DNA of 64,000 nucleotides from positions 6,634,001-6,698,000 of the forward strand of contig OZ316898.1 of the NCBI GenBank assembly GCA_973895155.1. Reading direction: 5' to 3'. Origin of the DNA: Marsupella aquatica. Lineage: Eukaryota; Marchantiophyta. Positions 1 through 11,455 of this stretch are shown here, in pieces. The translations under genes were made by a program, and so were the position numbers. Numbering within the stretch: position 1 is the first letter of the stretch; every line of letters begins with the position of its first letter. Below the pieces are notes generated by a model. It saw only the letters and a list, made by a program, of their open reading frames with translations, was not told where the DNA came from and did not search any database.

Positions 1-84
1 TTCGTCGTCCTCCTCTTCCCGACAGCTGAGTTCTTCTCGCACGACGTTCTCAGCCTCGTCGACTCGATTTATCGGCGGTGATCG

Positions 85-561
85 GTAAGCTTCTTGTGCC
101 TCCTTGCCGTCAGCAATCGTCGCCGTCTTCGTTTCTCTTTTGGTCCTGGAATGGTGTGAAATTTGGCCGTCTTTGTCCCCGAATGCAATTTTTGGTTCTT
201 CTTTTCGAGAAACTGTGCAGCATTTTATGAAGTGAGGGGTTTTTCAGCTGTCAACTGTTCTCTGGTTTTGCTTTCTGTGAGTTGAATTCGTTTTTCTGAG
301 TCGGTGGCAGAAATCATATGTGGATTCTTTTGGCTGTCTGCAATTGTTTGTGCTCGTAATGGCCATACCGTCCTCTCCTCCTCCGACCAGGAGCGATCCC
401 TTGTTGTCAACTAGTTCTGATTTTTCCTTGGTGATGCGATCGGTTGTTTCGTAGGACGCAATTTGTCTGACGGGCTTCGTTGAGGGAGGAGAATGTGTCT
501 GTTTAGGGTTCGCCGTTCGTAGATCATGTGGTTGAGGACTTTTTACAATTTCTGTGTGCAG
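85..561 (+). other. 5' UTR intron of the eS10 gene
   Basis: A donor (ATCG|GTAAGC) at 85 and a pyrimidine-rich acceptor (TGTGCAG|GAGG) ending at 561 bracket a T-rich stretch directly upstream of the eS10 start. The bases before it are C/T-rich, as in leaders of ribosomal protein genes. Splicing would leave a leader of about 84 + 50 bases. A leader intron is common in plant ribosomal protein genes. This is inferred from splice signals only. Confidence 0.6.
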
Positions 562-611
562 GAGGTAAAACTTTATTGAGCTCTGCACAGTAACAGGCAA
601 GACGGGGCGCC

Positions 612-1178
612 ATGTTGATTCCTAAGAAGAACCGCGTGGAGGTGTACAAGTATCTGTTCAAGGAGGGCGTGCTGTACGCCAAGAAGGACTATAATGCACC
701 CAAGCACCCAGAGATCGATGTGCCCAACTTGCAGGTGATCAAGTTGATGCAGTCTTTCAAGTCGAAGGAATACGTGAAGGAGTCTTTTGCGTGGAGGCAT
801 TACTACTGGTACCTCACTAACGATGGTATCGAGCATTTGAGGACCTACTTGAATCTCCCGTCTGAGATTGTGCCGGCGACTTTGAAGAAGTCTGCACGAC
901 CACCGAGCAGGCCGCTCGGGGCAGCCGGAGGTGACCGCCCACCCAGAGGGCCTCCTCGTTTTGGAGAGGGAGGAGATAGACCTCGTTTTAGTGACAGGGA
1001 AGGATACCGTGGAGGAGCTCCCCGGGGAGCTCCAGGAGGTGGATTCGCTGGTGGTGAGAAGGGAGGCGCCCCTGGAGAGTACCGACCTGAGTTCCGAGGG
1101 GGATCTGGCGGACGCGGAGGATTCGGACGTGGTGGTGGGAGCTTCGGCGGAGGTGCCCCCGGCGCTCCTGCCGAGTAG
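612..1178 (+). CDS. RPS10: 40S ribosomal protein eS10
   Basis: Small-subunit cytosolic ribosomal protein of 188 aa, the usual plant length. Residues 1-95 form the conserved eS10 winged-helix (S10_plectin) domain. It opens with [19 protein letters not shown] and contains the [19 protein letters not shown] block typical of the family. Residues 96-188 are a low-complexity Arg/Gly/Pro tail with GGRGG repeats, as in plant eS10. The coding part is one uninterrupted exon. The ATG follows the leader acceptor by 50 bases and is the family start. The GC-rich tail produces long open frames on the other strand that are shadows. No lesion is visible, so this is likely an active housekeeping gene. Confidence 0.97.
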   Translation: MLIPKKNRVEVYKYLFKEGVLYAKKDYNAPKHPEIDVPNLQVIKLMQSFKSKEYVKESFAWRHYYWYLTNDGIEHLRTYLNLPSEIVPATLKKSARPPSRPLGAAGGDRPPRGPPRFGEGGDRPRFSDREGYRGGAPRGAPGGGFAGGEKGGAPGEYRPEFRGGSGGRGGFGRGGGSFGGGAPGAPAE

Positions 1179-2594
1179 GAGAACTTCACCGGCTAGTTTT
1201 GCCCGGGCTAGACGTCCTGGATGGGCTGTGAGCTCGGCTAGAGTTCTGTTAGAGTGCAACCCGAATTGTCAACTCCATTGTCAACCAATTTTTGAGTTAG
1301 TAAGTTACATTGCTGCCACTCTTGCAAATCTATATATTTTTACTTGTCAATGAATGATCTTGGGCAATTGAGTACTCAGCCATCAGCTTCTTGTCATAGT
1401 GGAAGGGAGTACACGGTAGTTTTTACGTCTGTATGCTTTGTGTAACTTTAACGGTGTTTCTACTCATCAGCGAAATCCCACTGTAGAATTACAATCTTAG
1501 GTACAAGGACTGCTTAATGGATGTTTTGAACCTGTGACGCGTCTCCCGGGTGGATAAGTATAATTGATGAGCCGAATTGTCCGCGGATGATTGGCTTCTG
1601 CTTGTAATCTTAATTTAGGGTGGCCTCATCAACTTTTACAGCTCACTTGAATCATGCTTTAGCCCAGTGTGCTTTTTTGTGGCTTTGTTAATATCACTAG
1701 CAGGACGAAATACGGGTGCCAAAAGCCAAGATGGAACGAGCCTACCCGCCTGCGGGGTGATTTGCATTCGAGTCGTTGTCTCCAAATGAAAAGTTTACCA
1801 GGGCAAGACTCCAACAATTTGTATCTGACCATCGTTTCAGACAGTAGATTGTAGCATCATTTTTTCCATATGCTGGGGATCCATCACCAAGGCCGATTGC
1901 TCTTCTGTGTTCTTGAACGCTGTTTTTTAGGCAATCGAAGTCATTGTGTACGATGAGACATTGTTACTTAGGCGTGTACGAAGATGGATATAAATAAAAG
2001 ACTTCACAGAATCGTTTTTGTGGATCTTCAAGTGATGTAAATGTAGCTATGTTATACGGGTGGTGAGAACACCGGTCGTTTGTGTTAGAAACCTACACTT
2101 TTCCACTAATGAATTTTATCAGCCCACATGAGTCCATCACCTAATTTTTGGCCTCGCCGAGTCATCAACTACTTTCGAAGGATCTTCGTATCTACTTCCT
2201 CGTGGTGGAGTAAATGCAGTTCTTGGAAACAGAGGATATGGAATGGTCTCATTCTATTTGACGAAGGAAAGCAACATGCGAATTTTGTATAATTTGCGGC
2301 AAAGACATGCTTTACAGATCAACGGATAAAACCCAAATAGCGAAAATCAGACCTCCCAATACGTGGAAACTAAGGATCCTGAGGTCTGAACTGAAGAAAC
2401 AAGGCCACCCGAAACCATGTCCCTATTGACAAATTCAGAGACCTTGGGTTGTCATGTCATGCTCCCCTAAATCACACTACCATTTCATAGGGGGAGGTGA
2501 AGCTTTCATAGGGAGAGGTGAAGGACTCCGTTATGAAGATTAGAACCATCTCTGCTGTGCACCCGTGTGAACTGCCAGAAAATGAACCTCAAAA
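1179..2594. other. eS10 3' UTR and intergenic DNA
   Basis: No convincing coding region. The first few hundred bases are T-rich and probably hold the eS10 3' UTR. An AATAAA lies near 1993 but is too far from the stop to be a sure poly(A) signal. Confidence 0.5.
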
Positions 2595-2740
2595 TTTTAC
2601 CCACAAACAGGAGGGAATGCCGAAAGTGCATGTGAGCATTCCCACTGGCCCTGTAAACACCCCACAAACAAGTTTTACCCACAAACAGGAGTGAATGCTG
2701 AAAGAGCATGTGAGCAGCCCCACTGGCCTTGTAAATACCC
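2595..2740. repeat. 78-bp tandem duplication
   Basis: Two imperfect copies start at 2595 and 2673. Both begin TTTTACCCACAAACAGGAG and run through GCATGTGAGCA and CCCACTGGCC.TGTAAA. The short open frame on the minus strand there is just the translated repeat. Confidence 0.85.
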
Positions 2741-4022
2741 ACGGTGTGATGTATTCAGGGACTTGGCCCTTGAAAGGTCGTGTCTAAATCTCCACGACAG
2801 TGCACCTCCTTTACAGCGGCTCTCCTGAAATGCCACTTTCGCTCTCCGTGCATTGGCCTTGGCGTGCAGGGAACTCCACCATCCCTCCCCGATTTCTTTG
2901 GACGGTCTCGACGCTGGATGGGCGTCCTGCCACTGAAAATGGGACTATCCGTAGATGCACCTTCACTCGTGCGCTGCAGCTCTTGATCCCTTGCTTGAAT
3001 CAGAGTCGGGTGGCAATGGCCACCGGGTACAAAATACCAGAAGTCGTGTAAAGAGTGACCTGAGGGAATGCTCTTAGGCTGGGGAATCAAACTGAGCAGT
3101 GGAGAATCAAGCACGTCTTGCTAATCTAAATTGGACCTGCAGCATGTCACCATGAGATCCTCTTTTATAATGTTGACTATAAAGAAAAGCCCCGCTTGCA
3201 GTAGGTGACATACCAAGAGGGGTATTTGGCTTTCAATATTTTGCGTGTACATTATGGAAGAGAGTAGGAGTCTCTTTTGTTGCATGGTAGTATCTTAGGA
3301 CTCATTTCAGCATTGCACAAGCTGTCACTTCGACAAAGAGTTAAAGGTTCGAGATGTCTTCAGTACTGAAGTATATATACGTATATCTATTCTATAAAGT
3401 GCGACGTGATTTTGTTGTGGAGGGGCATAACAGCAAGGGGTGTAACCATTGCTACGTACCAGGGGCATAACATATCTCTCTGGGTGCGAGTGGGTGGGCA
3501 TAATGTCGGGGTACTAAAGAATCGTTGATGTGCTAACACGAGTAAAACCATTAACATGAACAAGAAATAATGTTCAGTTTCTCCAATGAGCCGGGGCAGA
3601 TTGGGCGACTACATCGTAGGTCCATGGACTGAACTGGCTGAATACACGGTAGTTTCACGCACCGTTGGTGCTCATCATTCATACCCTCGCTCCCATGGGA
3701 GCATACTTCAGTTGGGAACGGAAAAGGGAAGGGTGGGAGGACCCAACGTGCATGGCAAACCCATAACGCCGGCTCACAATTTTCAGCTGTTTGAGCTAAC
3801 TTGGAGCAGGTGGGATATGGCTACAACGTACCGCCTTCTTGGGGAGCGTTTTGTTGTGTTCATGGGCGTCTTACCGTCTTGAACATCGTGGTGGGCATAG
3901 TTGATGGGCTGGGTTGATTGTTGCTCTTTTCGTTGCACTGGGATGGCGGTGTAAATGTTTGTTGTAAAAGTGGTTGGGTTTGTAGGGCACAATGTAGTCC
4001 TGAGAGGCTTTGCCATGTGTCA
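2741..4022. other. Intergenic, no gene recognised
   Basis: Open frames of 60-120 codons exist on both strands (for example minus 3114-2755) but they overlap one another and show no recognisable domain. Short GGGGCATAAC repeats occur near 3420-3470. Confidence 0.4.
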
Positions 4023-4290
4023 TTCGAGATCTCAGTCATATGTCATTCATCAATCTTAAGTCATTCGTCAGTACGTGTCCATGTCATATTCTTGGTTCGA
4101 GATTTCAGTCATTTGTCATTCATCAATCTGAAGTTATACGTCATTACATGTCCAATCATATACCTTCGTTCGAGATTTCACTCATTTGCCATCCATCAAT
4201 CTGAAGTCATTCGTCAGTACTGTCCATTCCATAAACATTCATTCTAGATTTCTGTCATTTGTCATTCATCAATCTCAAGTCATTCGTCAG
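4023..4290. repeat. 73-bp tandem repeat, four copies
   Basis: Copies begin at 4023, 4096, 4169 and 4242, an exact 73-base spacing. Each starts TTCGAGAT.TC..TCAT or a close variant and contains CATCAATCT.AAGT.AT.CGTCA. The overlapping plus-strand frames are translations of the repeat. The 400 bases to the next gene are T-rich with no other feature. Confidence 0.9.
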
Positions 4291-4690
4291 TCTCATACCT
4301 TGGTCCCTTCAAACAGTCTGCAGTTATTTCTTCAGTAAATTTCTGTTCCTTGTGCCTTTGTTACTCACAAGAGTCTGGAATCTTCGGCAGTTTCCTTTAC
4401 TCATACTTGTATTCTTTTCTACATTCCTTAGCCATTCGTCAGTAGAATTTTCTCCCTCACACGATCTCCTGTCATCCATCATTCGAGTCTTCACACCTTC
4501 TATCCCTGTCCATGTAAGTATTTAAGGAATTTTTTTTGGCAAATCGTTTCACACCGACATCGTTTGTACTTGCCCATTCTTCTGGATACTGTTTTTCCCA
4601 CACCTCCATCTACCTGGACAGCTGAAGCGTCAATTTTTACAATTTCACGTATTACTTGTGCTCCCTTCCCCCTTTGTGTCGCTATTTATC

Positions 4691-5234
4691 ATGGCGGGCC
4701 AAGGTGCAGGTCCAAGTAAAGGCCCACGTGCAGGTCGAAGGAAGGGCCCAAAAGCGGGCTCAGGAGCAAGCTCAGGCCGTAAACGATCACGCTCTGATAC
4801 TAGCTCTGGTGAGTCAATGTCAATCATTAATTGATGTTGTGAATTTTCAGTTAGACAAAGTCTTCCACTTAGTGTGAGAGCAACATTTAGGTCTGCTAAA
4901 TTTACAGTGGAAAATTGAACTTCATATTTATATGCTAAAAATCGTTTCATCTCGTCCCGGTGCTGTAGGGAATGAAGATAAAGATTTGCCACCGATCAAT
5001 TTCCGCGAAATATGGGCAGAGCTCGTTTTTTCGCAGGTGCAAAAATTGGTAGAGGCTAGCAGCAAGCTAGTCTATTACAACGCCAAATTTGCAGCTACTG
5101 CAATTACCGAGGAGGATGGGAAGCTTGCTCTGACGTTGTTTGATCATTCTGAGAGAGTGGGCCAAGAGGTTCTTCAACTGGCTGACTTCGTAGACGAGTA
5201 CAGAACAAGAGAATTCAACAAACCCCAAACATAG
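4691..5234 (+). CDS. Small two-exon gene, function unknown
   Basis: Exon 1 (4691-4808) opens with ATG and encodes a 39-residue Gly/Lys/Arg/Ser-rich basic segment ending GRKRSRSDTSS. It stops at a good donor (G|GTGAGT). Exon 2 (4969-5234) follows an acceptor at TGCTGTAG and joins in the same phase, giving a 127-aa protein. The second half is helical-looking: INFREIWAELVF, then LVEASSKLVYYNAKF, LALTLFDHSERVGQEVL and LADFVDEYRTREF. The basic N-terminus resembles a nuclear localisation signal. I do not recognise the family. The in-phase splice and change of composition at the junction support a real gene, but a captured exon of a transposon gene is possible. The minus-strand frame over the same interval is treated as a shadow. 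Confidence 0.5.
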
Positions 5235-5486
5235 GTACTTTTGCTCTTGGTGTTAACATTCTCCTCAAATGTTCATCGTTCATATATTGGCTCTCTGTAG
5301 TACTTGAGTTGGACAATACAGCAGTGTCCCTATCGTTCTTGAGTTGCCTAATGTGGTCGTTGAGAACATTGTAGATGAACACTGATGTCCTGAATCGAGG
5401 TGCTCATCTATGTGGATGCAGGGTGTTTAAAGAACCGGCATCTGGGTTGATTTGACATACAGTTGGCCGGCTTTGGTGGTTCATCA

Positions 5487-5684
5487 ACTAGCTATGAAAT
5501 TCAATGGATGAAATAAACTTTGACAAAGTACTCATATTGTGAAAGCTGGAGTGAGAGGAATGTAGTTTCTGAGTGCGACATGCATACTAGCCATGAAATT
5601 CAATGGTTGAAAGCAACTTTGACAAAGTACTCATATTGTTAGACCTGGAGTGAGAGAAATGAAGTTTCAGAGAGCGACACATAT
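5487..5684. repeat. 99-bp tandem duplication
   Basis: Two copies beginning at 5487 and 5586 share ACTAGC.ATGAAATTCAATGG and TTTGACAAAGTACTCATATTG, followed by CTGGAGTGAGAG.AATG.AGTTTC. No coding content. Confidence 0.85.
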
Positions 5685-5913
5685 GGTGAGAGAAAAATAA
5701 ATAAAGCAGTCATGTGTGGTGAGAGCACTGGCTTTTTCTACCAAATTAGTGTCGCAGAGTTGTTGTAAGCTATTTCAGAGCTTAAACAGCCTGCGCTGGA
5801 CAGCATCCATCTTTTTCGAATTTTTTAGGAGGATCCAGCTTATAATCAATCTTGTCTTAAATTGATTCTTCCTTAGATTTTTAAATTGGACAAAGAATGT
5901 AACTGTTGTTAGT

Positions 5914-6038
5914 TGTTAGAGTGAGAGAATGATGAAATTGATTCATGTTGGTTGGAAAGTAACCTTATATACATGAGGGGTGTCCGATTAGAACATGTGA
6001 TTAGCATAACCACGGTTATGTCTACTGGGGTTATAACA
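5914..6038 (-). repeat. 3' LTR of the deleted copia element
   Basis: 125 bases, about 94 percent identical by eye to 8096-8219. On the minus strand it begins TGTTATAACC and ends CTCTAACA. The polypurine tract lies at 6039-6049 on the plus-strand scale. Confidence 0.85.
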
Positions 6039-6175
6039 CTCCCCCTTGGCTATATAGTAGCAACTATGTAGGCAATCTATAGTAGACATATCTAAGGTAA
6101 AATCAAATCATGCTTATAGATAATGCATGATTTAAGTACAAGTGAGGAGGATTGCACAAACTTCATGTTGGGGTA

Positions 6176-6658
6176 TTAAGTTGCAAGTATGAGGTTTGAT
6201 GAGTGGAATATGAAGAGGGTTTTCTCCAAGAGATGAGTGTCAGCAACTGGCTCTTCACACAAAGCAAGGGTTGAGGTTATCCTAAACAAGTCGTTGTTAT
6301 AGGATGCTACTGAAGTAAAGTCTTTTACGCGGAGGTTAAGCCACTCTTGGGGTGCTCTCAGGATTGCCACCAGCTTTTGGTGGTCAAAACTTGTTTGGAG
6401 GGCTTGCCAAAGCTCTTGGGGGGAGGTAAGGTGTAGGTATTGCATTTGTAAAAATGCATGTAGGTGTTGGCAGATAAAGACAAGTGCTTGTGTTTCTTCC
6501 GCTTGAGTAAGTGGTTGAAGGTTGAGGGTCATTAGTCGTTCTATGGCTGGTAGTAAGGATTCAGTGATTAGGTTGGCACGTAGGTCGAGAGACCATGCGA
6601 GGTAGTTGCTACCGTCTAATGCTAGTGCGGGAAACTGGAGCTTCTCTAAATTAGCCAT
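6176..6658 (-). pseudogene. Truncated copia Gag
   Basis: 160 codons from an ATG at 6658. The protein has the N-terminal copia Gag pattern: LDGSNYLAWSLDLRANL, then ALVFICQHLHAFLQMQYL, LTSPQELWQALQTSFDHQK and LLEKTLFIFHSSN. It stops just after the FHxSN motif, well before any zinc knuckle, and within about 140 bases of the 3' LTR. The truncation therefore reflects the internal deletion that removed pol. The in-frame codons upstream of 6658 are leader sequence. Confidence 0.8.
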
Positions 6659-6824
6659 TTCTAAGCGATAAAAAACTATATTTTTTAAGTATACTATAGG
6701 TTTTATATTGAGAATGGAAAGCCCATTTTGCGCATGCAAATGGGGTTCAGGGTAGAGAATGGCATGCAAGGTAATCAAGGTATGCAAATCTGTGCTTTTG
6801 GTTTTATGCAAACAAGGCAATTAT

Positions 6825-6990
6825 GCACTTAAGCTTTGTGTTTTTCTATAAGTGCACATAATTCTTCGTAGACAAAGGTGCACTTTGTTTAGGTTTGCAC
6901 TTAAAGAGGTTTTTCAATTAGAATGGATAAGTGCACATTTTTCTTTGTAAATGAAAATTCTCTTTCACATGCATTGCAATTACAGAGGTT
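6825..6990. repeat. Cluster of TGCACTTA / TAAGTGCA motifs
   Basis: At least five copies of a TGCACTTA core occur in both orientations in about 165 bases, for example ATGCACTTAAG, TATAAGTGCACA, TTTGCACTTAAA and GATAAGTGCACA. The same core clusters at 21266-21680 and 41215-41610. This cluster lies in the leader of the deleted copia element, so it may be a nested fragment. Confidence 0.55.
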
Positions 6991-8095
6991 TTACACTTAT
7001 CACTTTATGTCCGTGTTTTCTCGATGTTTTTGCTACGTTGTTGCTGAGTTTCGGTGTGTCTATTGAGATCTGCTTCTCGCTTTTGATTGGTATGCTGTCT
7101 CGCAAGCAAACACAACATTGATCTCCACACCGTTCTCACAACTTTATTTGCAATTGGTAATGATTCAATTCTTGGACAAATTCAACTGTTTTCATTTGGT
7201 CTTCATCAAAATTTATTTTTCTCTTTATCCTCTCTTCATCGTTGGTTTGCTATTTGCTGTGCCAATCTTCTTTATGATGCTTTCATTTCCAATCCTACGG
7301 TGTCCTTCCTTTTTCTTTCACTTTGTTTTCAGTTTCAGTCACATTATATGTCTCTCGCTTCAATGCTGTGTGCGGATTGTGGCAGTTATTTCTACTAAGT
7401 CGATTTGCTGCACTCCAGTACTTGGTACTTTTTGTTTGTTTTGCATAATCAAGATTTCCTCAACTATCCTTCAGGGTCAACATAGATATGTGGGAAGAGT
7501 TGATGGCTAATGAAGCATTGCATTTGCTTTTCTTGTGATCAATCTATCCACATGACATTCAACACAGATTTGTTTTTCCAAGGAAAATAAACACAAGCAC
7601 ACCGGCTACTTGTTTCATGGCCCAAAACAATGTCGATTGAATGATTCTTGTTGTTCCTGAAAGAGAATAACTCAATTCCCTTTTCTATTTTGCACAATAG
7701 GGAAATGTCTATCATGCAATTAAGTATGTTCCGCCCTGGTTTATAAAAACTGCAAAGCCTGGAGCATTCGATTGTTCTCTTTAGCTTTCAATTGGAAAAT
7801 GTGAATTTCCTCTCTTCTTCGTGTGAAGGGATTTCTGTCTCTGGTGCCAATCGCTCCTCATTGATTGTCATTCTCTTTGAGAACCGGCAAGTTAATTTCA
7901 TAGGAGATGTTCAGAAGGCAAGATGCATGGGCACTACTCCAACTCTTCTTTGTTACAATCAGTCTTGTCCATTCATTCTGCATGTCTTAAACATTCGTTT
8001 ATCTCATTTTGAATAGGAAGTGCCATAGATGTTGCCTCCCAATGTGCCAGTTTCTCAAGGTAACCTTGGCTGGCTAGAGACACGTGCTGATAACG

Positions 8096-8219
8096 TGTTA
8101 GAGTGAGAGAATGATGGAATTGATTAATGTTGGCTGGAAAGTAACCTTATATACATGAGGGGTGTCCGGTTAGGACATGTGGTTAGCATAACCACGATTA
8201 TGTCTACTGGGGTATAACA
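8096..8219 (-). repeat. 5' LTR of the deleted copia element
   Basis: 124 bases. On the minus strand it begins TGTTATACCCC, carries TATATAAGG, and ends CTCTAACA at 8096. The primer-binding site follows at once at 8095-8083. Confidence 0.85.
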
Positions 8220-8980
8220 ACTGAGTTGTTGTATTTTCTCTTTTTGACCCAGAATACAATTTTATTCAGACTAACAGGCACACACGAGAGCATCCGACCT
8301 TAATCCTCAATCAACCTCAACAACATGACTTCCTGTAAATTTGCGAAAAGAGACTTGATCAACTAGAACAAAAAGAGTGATCAACTAGAACCTTCTGGTT
8401 CCTAATCCGGCTATGAACCTAAAGAGAGATTAGGTTCATAGCCAGATATTTAACCTCAAAACGAGGCACCAAAATCACAGCAGAAGAGTGACAATGCTCA
8501 AAAACACAGTCCTGGCCACTCTACATTAGAGAGGCAGCCTCAACCTTCACCGTGGCACCCCACATTTGACTGTTCCTTGTTTTCTTGTGCTGTTCATTAT
8601 GTCGATTGGAGGCCATATCTCCAGGTGTCTATTATCACAGCCTTTTGGACAGCGGGTGTCTATTGCTTTGCCCACGGCACAGACCTTCACTATTCTTCGT
8701 AAGGGAGAGACAATTGGTTTCTGGGCTTCTAGTTGGATGCCCTTGCTTGACCCTCCAATGCAGTTTACGCCTGAGCTAGACCAGGCTCTTCAGTTTATTG
8801 GTAGGTAGGGTGTAGGATTTAGGTTTTTGATTCTTTGGCTTTTCTTGCCTTGGGCTTATGCCCTGGTCCTTAATTTTGGCTTTTTGGCCTTTAGTTTGCT
8901 TTTTCTCCATTGATTGGGTTTCTTGCCTGAGGGATTTTGTCTCTGGGATGGATGCTTTTTGTTTTTTGGCAGTTTGATAT
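8220..8980. other. Intergenic; possible LINE tail at the left edge
   Basis: The minus-strand reading of 8225-8275 (AATAAAATTGTATTCTGGG then an A-rich end) resembles the 3' end of a plant L1-type LINE, but no LINE coding sequence remains. The open frames around 8566-8808 and 9003-8776 show no domain. Confidence 0.3.
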
Positions 8981-9190
8981 ATATCAATAAGTGCTCGAAA
9001 CAATCATCTCAAACTGTAGCCTAATCAAGAACGGTTGTCATCCACAATGCTTTATACAGGAAAAAATCTTGGTGTTTAGTATCTTATATCAATAAGTGCT
9101 CGAAACAATCATCTCAAACTGTAGCCTAATCAAGAAAGGTTGTCATCCACAATGCTTTATACAGGAAAAGCCTTTGTGTGTAGTATCTTA
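8981..9190. repeat. 105-bp tandem duplication
   Basis: Copies start at 8981 and 9086 with ATATCAATAAGTGCTCG and stay almost identical through CTTTATACAGGAAAA and TAGTATCTTA. High identity suggests a recent event. Confidence 0.9.
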
Positions 9191-11455
9191 CTTATAAAAC
9201 ACGAACTACAAGCTAGAGTTGGGGCCTAGGCCTAGAGTAAAGCCTCTAGACCATAACTCCATGGCCCACCATGTGCATGGGAAAACTCATGGCTATGATG
9301 TATGTCAAATGATAATCATGCATATTTTTTTGTCAGGGTTTCTATTTATATTAAAAAAATGGGCTCTATAGCCCCACCATAACATATGTGCATAGAAGAG
9401 GGATGTGCATAGAAAGGATGATAGTATGTTATGTATAAGTATGATTATTAAAATGATGACACCTCTATGCTATTCACATTCAAAGAATGGGTAGTTGGGG
9501 CTAGTACTTGTAAAAACTGCATCAGAACTGGAGGCAGACGGTATGTGATTACAATAATGATTTCAGATTGAGGCCTTAATCCCTTATTAAATAGACTATT
9601 GGAGAGCATTGAATACTGGCTGTGGGATTGAGAGGCATACAGAATCCAACCCATGGACATCATGCGTGTGTGTGTTTGTGTTTGCAATCTTCTCTGTTGC
9701 TTTGCTTTGGGGGTCACTCAACACCACAGTCACTCAGTGCTACAGTCAGTAAAACTAATTGACAGAAAAGAAAACCCTTAGCTACTAACCTGCACCCCAA
9801 ACTACACTGTTTGCCGCAATAAGTCTCGGTGACACTATTTGTGTAACCTAATTTTGTTGGGTTTACTCATGTAATTAATATAGACTAATACAAATAGTGT
9901 GCACATTAAATAAAATTAGTGTAACACTGATTCTATTTTTGAATAACACATTATTTTGGAGAGTAGGTTAGTACTAATTCTGCTTGTGCATAACATTATA
10001 TGGAGTTTTTGCTTGGAGTCCTCTAGTGAAAGACAACTACTTCATACAAGCAAGAGTTGGAGGGTTCTAATGCATAGATACAAAAGACATTGCTCTCTCA
10101 TTTCTGACTGCTAAGGAACAGAATGCTCATGCATTTAATTAAGATCACTAGAAAATTAAAAGTTACAAATTAGGGAAGAGAGCCTCAACTTGGCTACACT
10201 AGTCGCCAAAAACATTGTCAGCACAAATCAGAAGTATGATTCACTTGACAAATGTGAATTGCTCCAGTTCATAGAATTCCAACCTACATAGTCATAGCCC
10301 AAGTTAGTGTTAATATTCTATTTAAACCCGCTCCACTCTTAGATTAAGATTACCTACATCAATCAATTAGGCCTGTGGTTTCCCCCTTCTTTTCTTTCGG
10401 CCCATCGTGCGTGAATAAGTTAGGGTTTTTAAAACTCAATTGAGCAGAAGATTTTACAATTTTTGCTGAAGAACATTTGGGGTGTATTAATCCAATTTTG
10501 ATAATTAGGCTGTATTAATCCAATTTTGAGAATTAGGCAAACTATAGGAGTTTTTTATAACTGATTTTTGAATATTCCATAAAGTTAGGGGTTAAAACTT
10601 TACTTGGATATTTTTATATTGAAGACTTTGTGCTTGATATGGGACCTTCCTTGGAGTGAGACTAATATCAAGATGAGGCCAATTATGGTGAACAGTGTAC
10701 ATGTGACCACCTTAACCAATCTAATCTAACCTGGGGTGGCCTCCCAAAACTTGCTGTAAGTGTAACCCACATGGCTCCTTTCCTCGTCCATCATCATGAC
10801 CTTTTGTGTTTGAATAGTGGCATTGTGTTCAATATTAGGCATTATGATGATTGAGGGTGGGCCAAATTTGGTGAGACAAAATTATAGAATAAGGATTTAG
10901 AGGATCAATTTCTCTGATTTCTACTGCATTTGCACATATATGTAACTATTTGTAGATTTGTCAAGTGCCATTTCAATTGACTATGTGTGACAATATTGCT
11001 CCAGAAATTGCTGCTAGCATTGTTGTCAAGATGTGAAGGCTATCAACGGCTTTTTGTTACTTTGCTTATTGTGACAGGAAATTCTCGTCGCTTCTTTGAT
11101 CAACCATTAGATCCCTGTCTTGATCTATGGCTGTTGTTTCGTTTACTTTTGTGTTAAGCTTCTCAGTCTTGCTTACACTGTAAATGTCATGCAAGGTTTA
11201 TGTGTCTTGGTTTGGTTGAATTTCAGACCGCGCCCCTCGTCCTAGCTCTGTGCTGGACAGGACTGTCCATGGCCTTTATGTACCCTTCGGGAAAAAAACT
11301 GGAATACACTTTGTGGAAATGCATCACAATATATTGTCGTCCAACCAATTTTCATTCATACGCACACTGTCTATTTGTGTTTTACAATGTGTTCTCTTTC
11401 TTTAGCATCACAGGTTATGCAGGCCTAGATGTTGTTTGATTCATACTGAGTGAAT
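9191..11455. other. AT-rich intergenic DNA
   Basis: No gene recognised. It holds a 10-base inverted repeat (CACTATTTGT at 9833-9842, ACAAATAGTG at 9890-9899) that could be an old miniature transposon. A 28-bp tandem duplication lies at 10483-10538 (TGTATTAATCCAATTTTGA start). The rest looks like ordinary AT-rich spacer. Confidence 0.5.

Larger units (their letters stand above)
5914..8219 (-). mobile_element. Deleted Ty1/copia LTR retrotransposon
   Basis: Read on the minus strand this is a short copia element. The 5' LTR is 8219-8096 and the 3' LTR is 6038-5914. The two LTRs differ at about seven positions plus one indel in 125 bases, run TG...CA and contain a TATATAAGG box. The primer-binding site (CGTTATCAGCACG) abuts the 5' LTR at 8095. 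A gag start lies at 6658, and a polypurine tract (AAGGGGGAG) directly precedes the 3' LTR. Everything from late gag to the end of pol is missing, so the element cannot move on its own. No clear target-site duplication flanks it. The long leader between 8095 and 6658 is T-rich and noncoding. Confidence 0.85.

Noticed and set aside
573-1259. Long minus-strand and alternative plus-strand frames over the eS10 gene
   Set aside because: They are shadows of the GC-rich Arg/Gly tail; the eS10 frame is conserved and explains the sequence.
2755-3114. 119-codon minus-strand frame
   Set aside because: No motif, no supporting splice signals, overlapped by frames on the other strand.
4645-4992. 115-codon minus-strand frame opposite the small two-exon gene
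   Set aside because: The plus-strand two-exon model has ATG, donor and acceptor in phase; the minus frame runs through its intron without domain evidence.
5904-8230. Target-site duplication for the deleted copia element
   Set aside because: The five bases on each side (TTAGT and ACTGA) do not match, so none is claimed.
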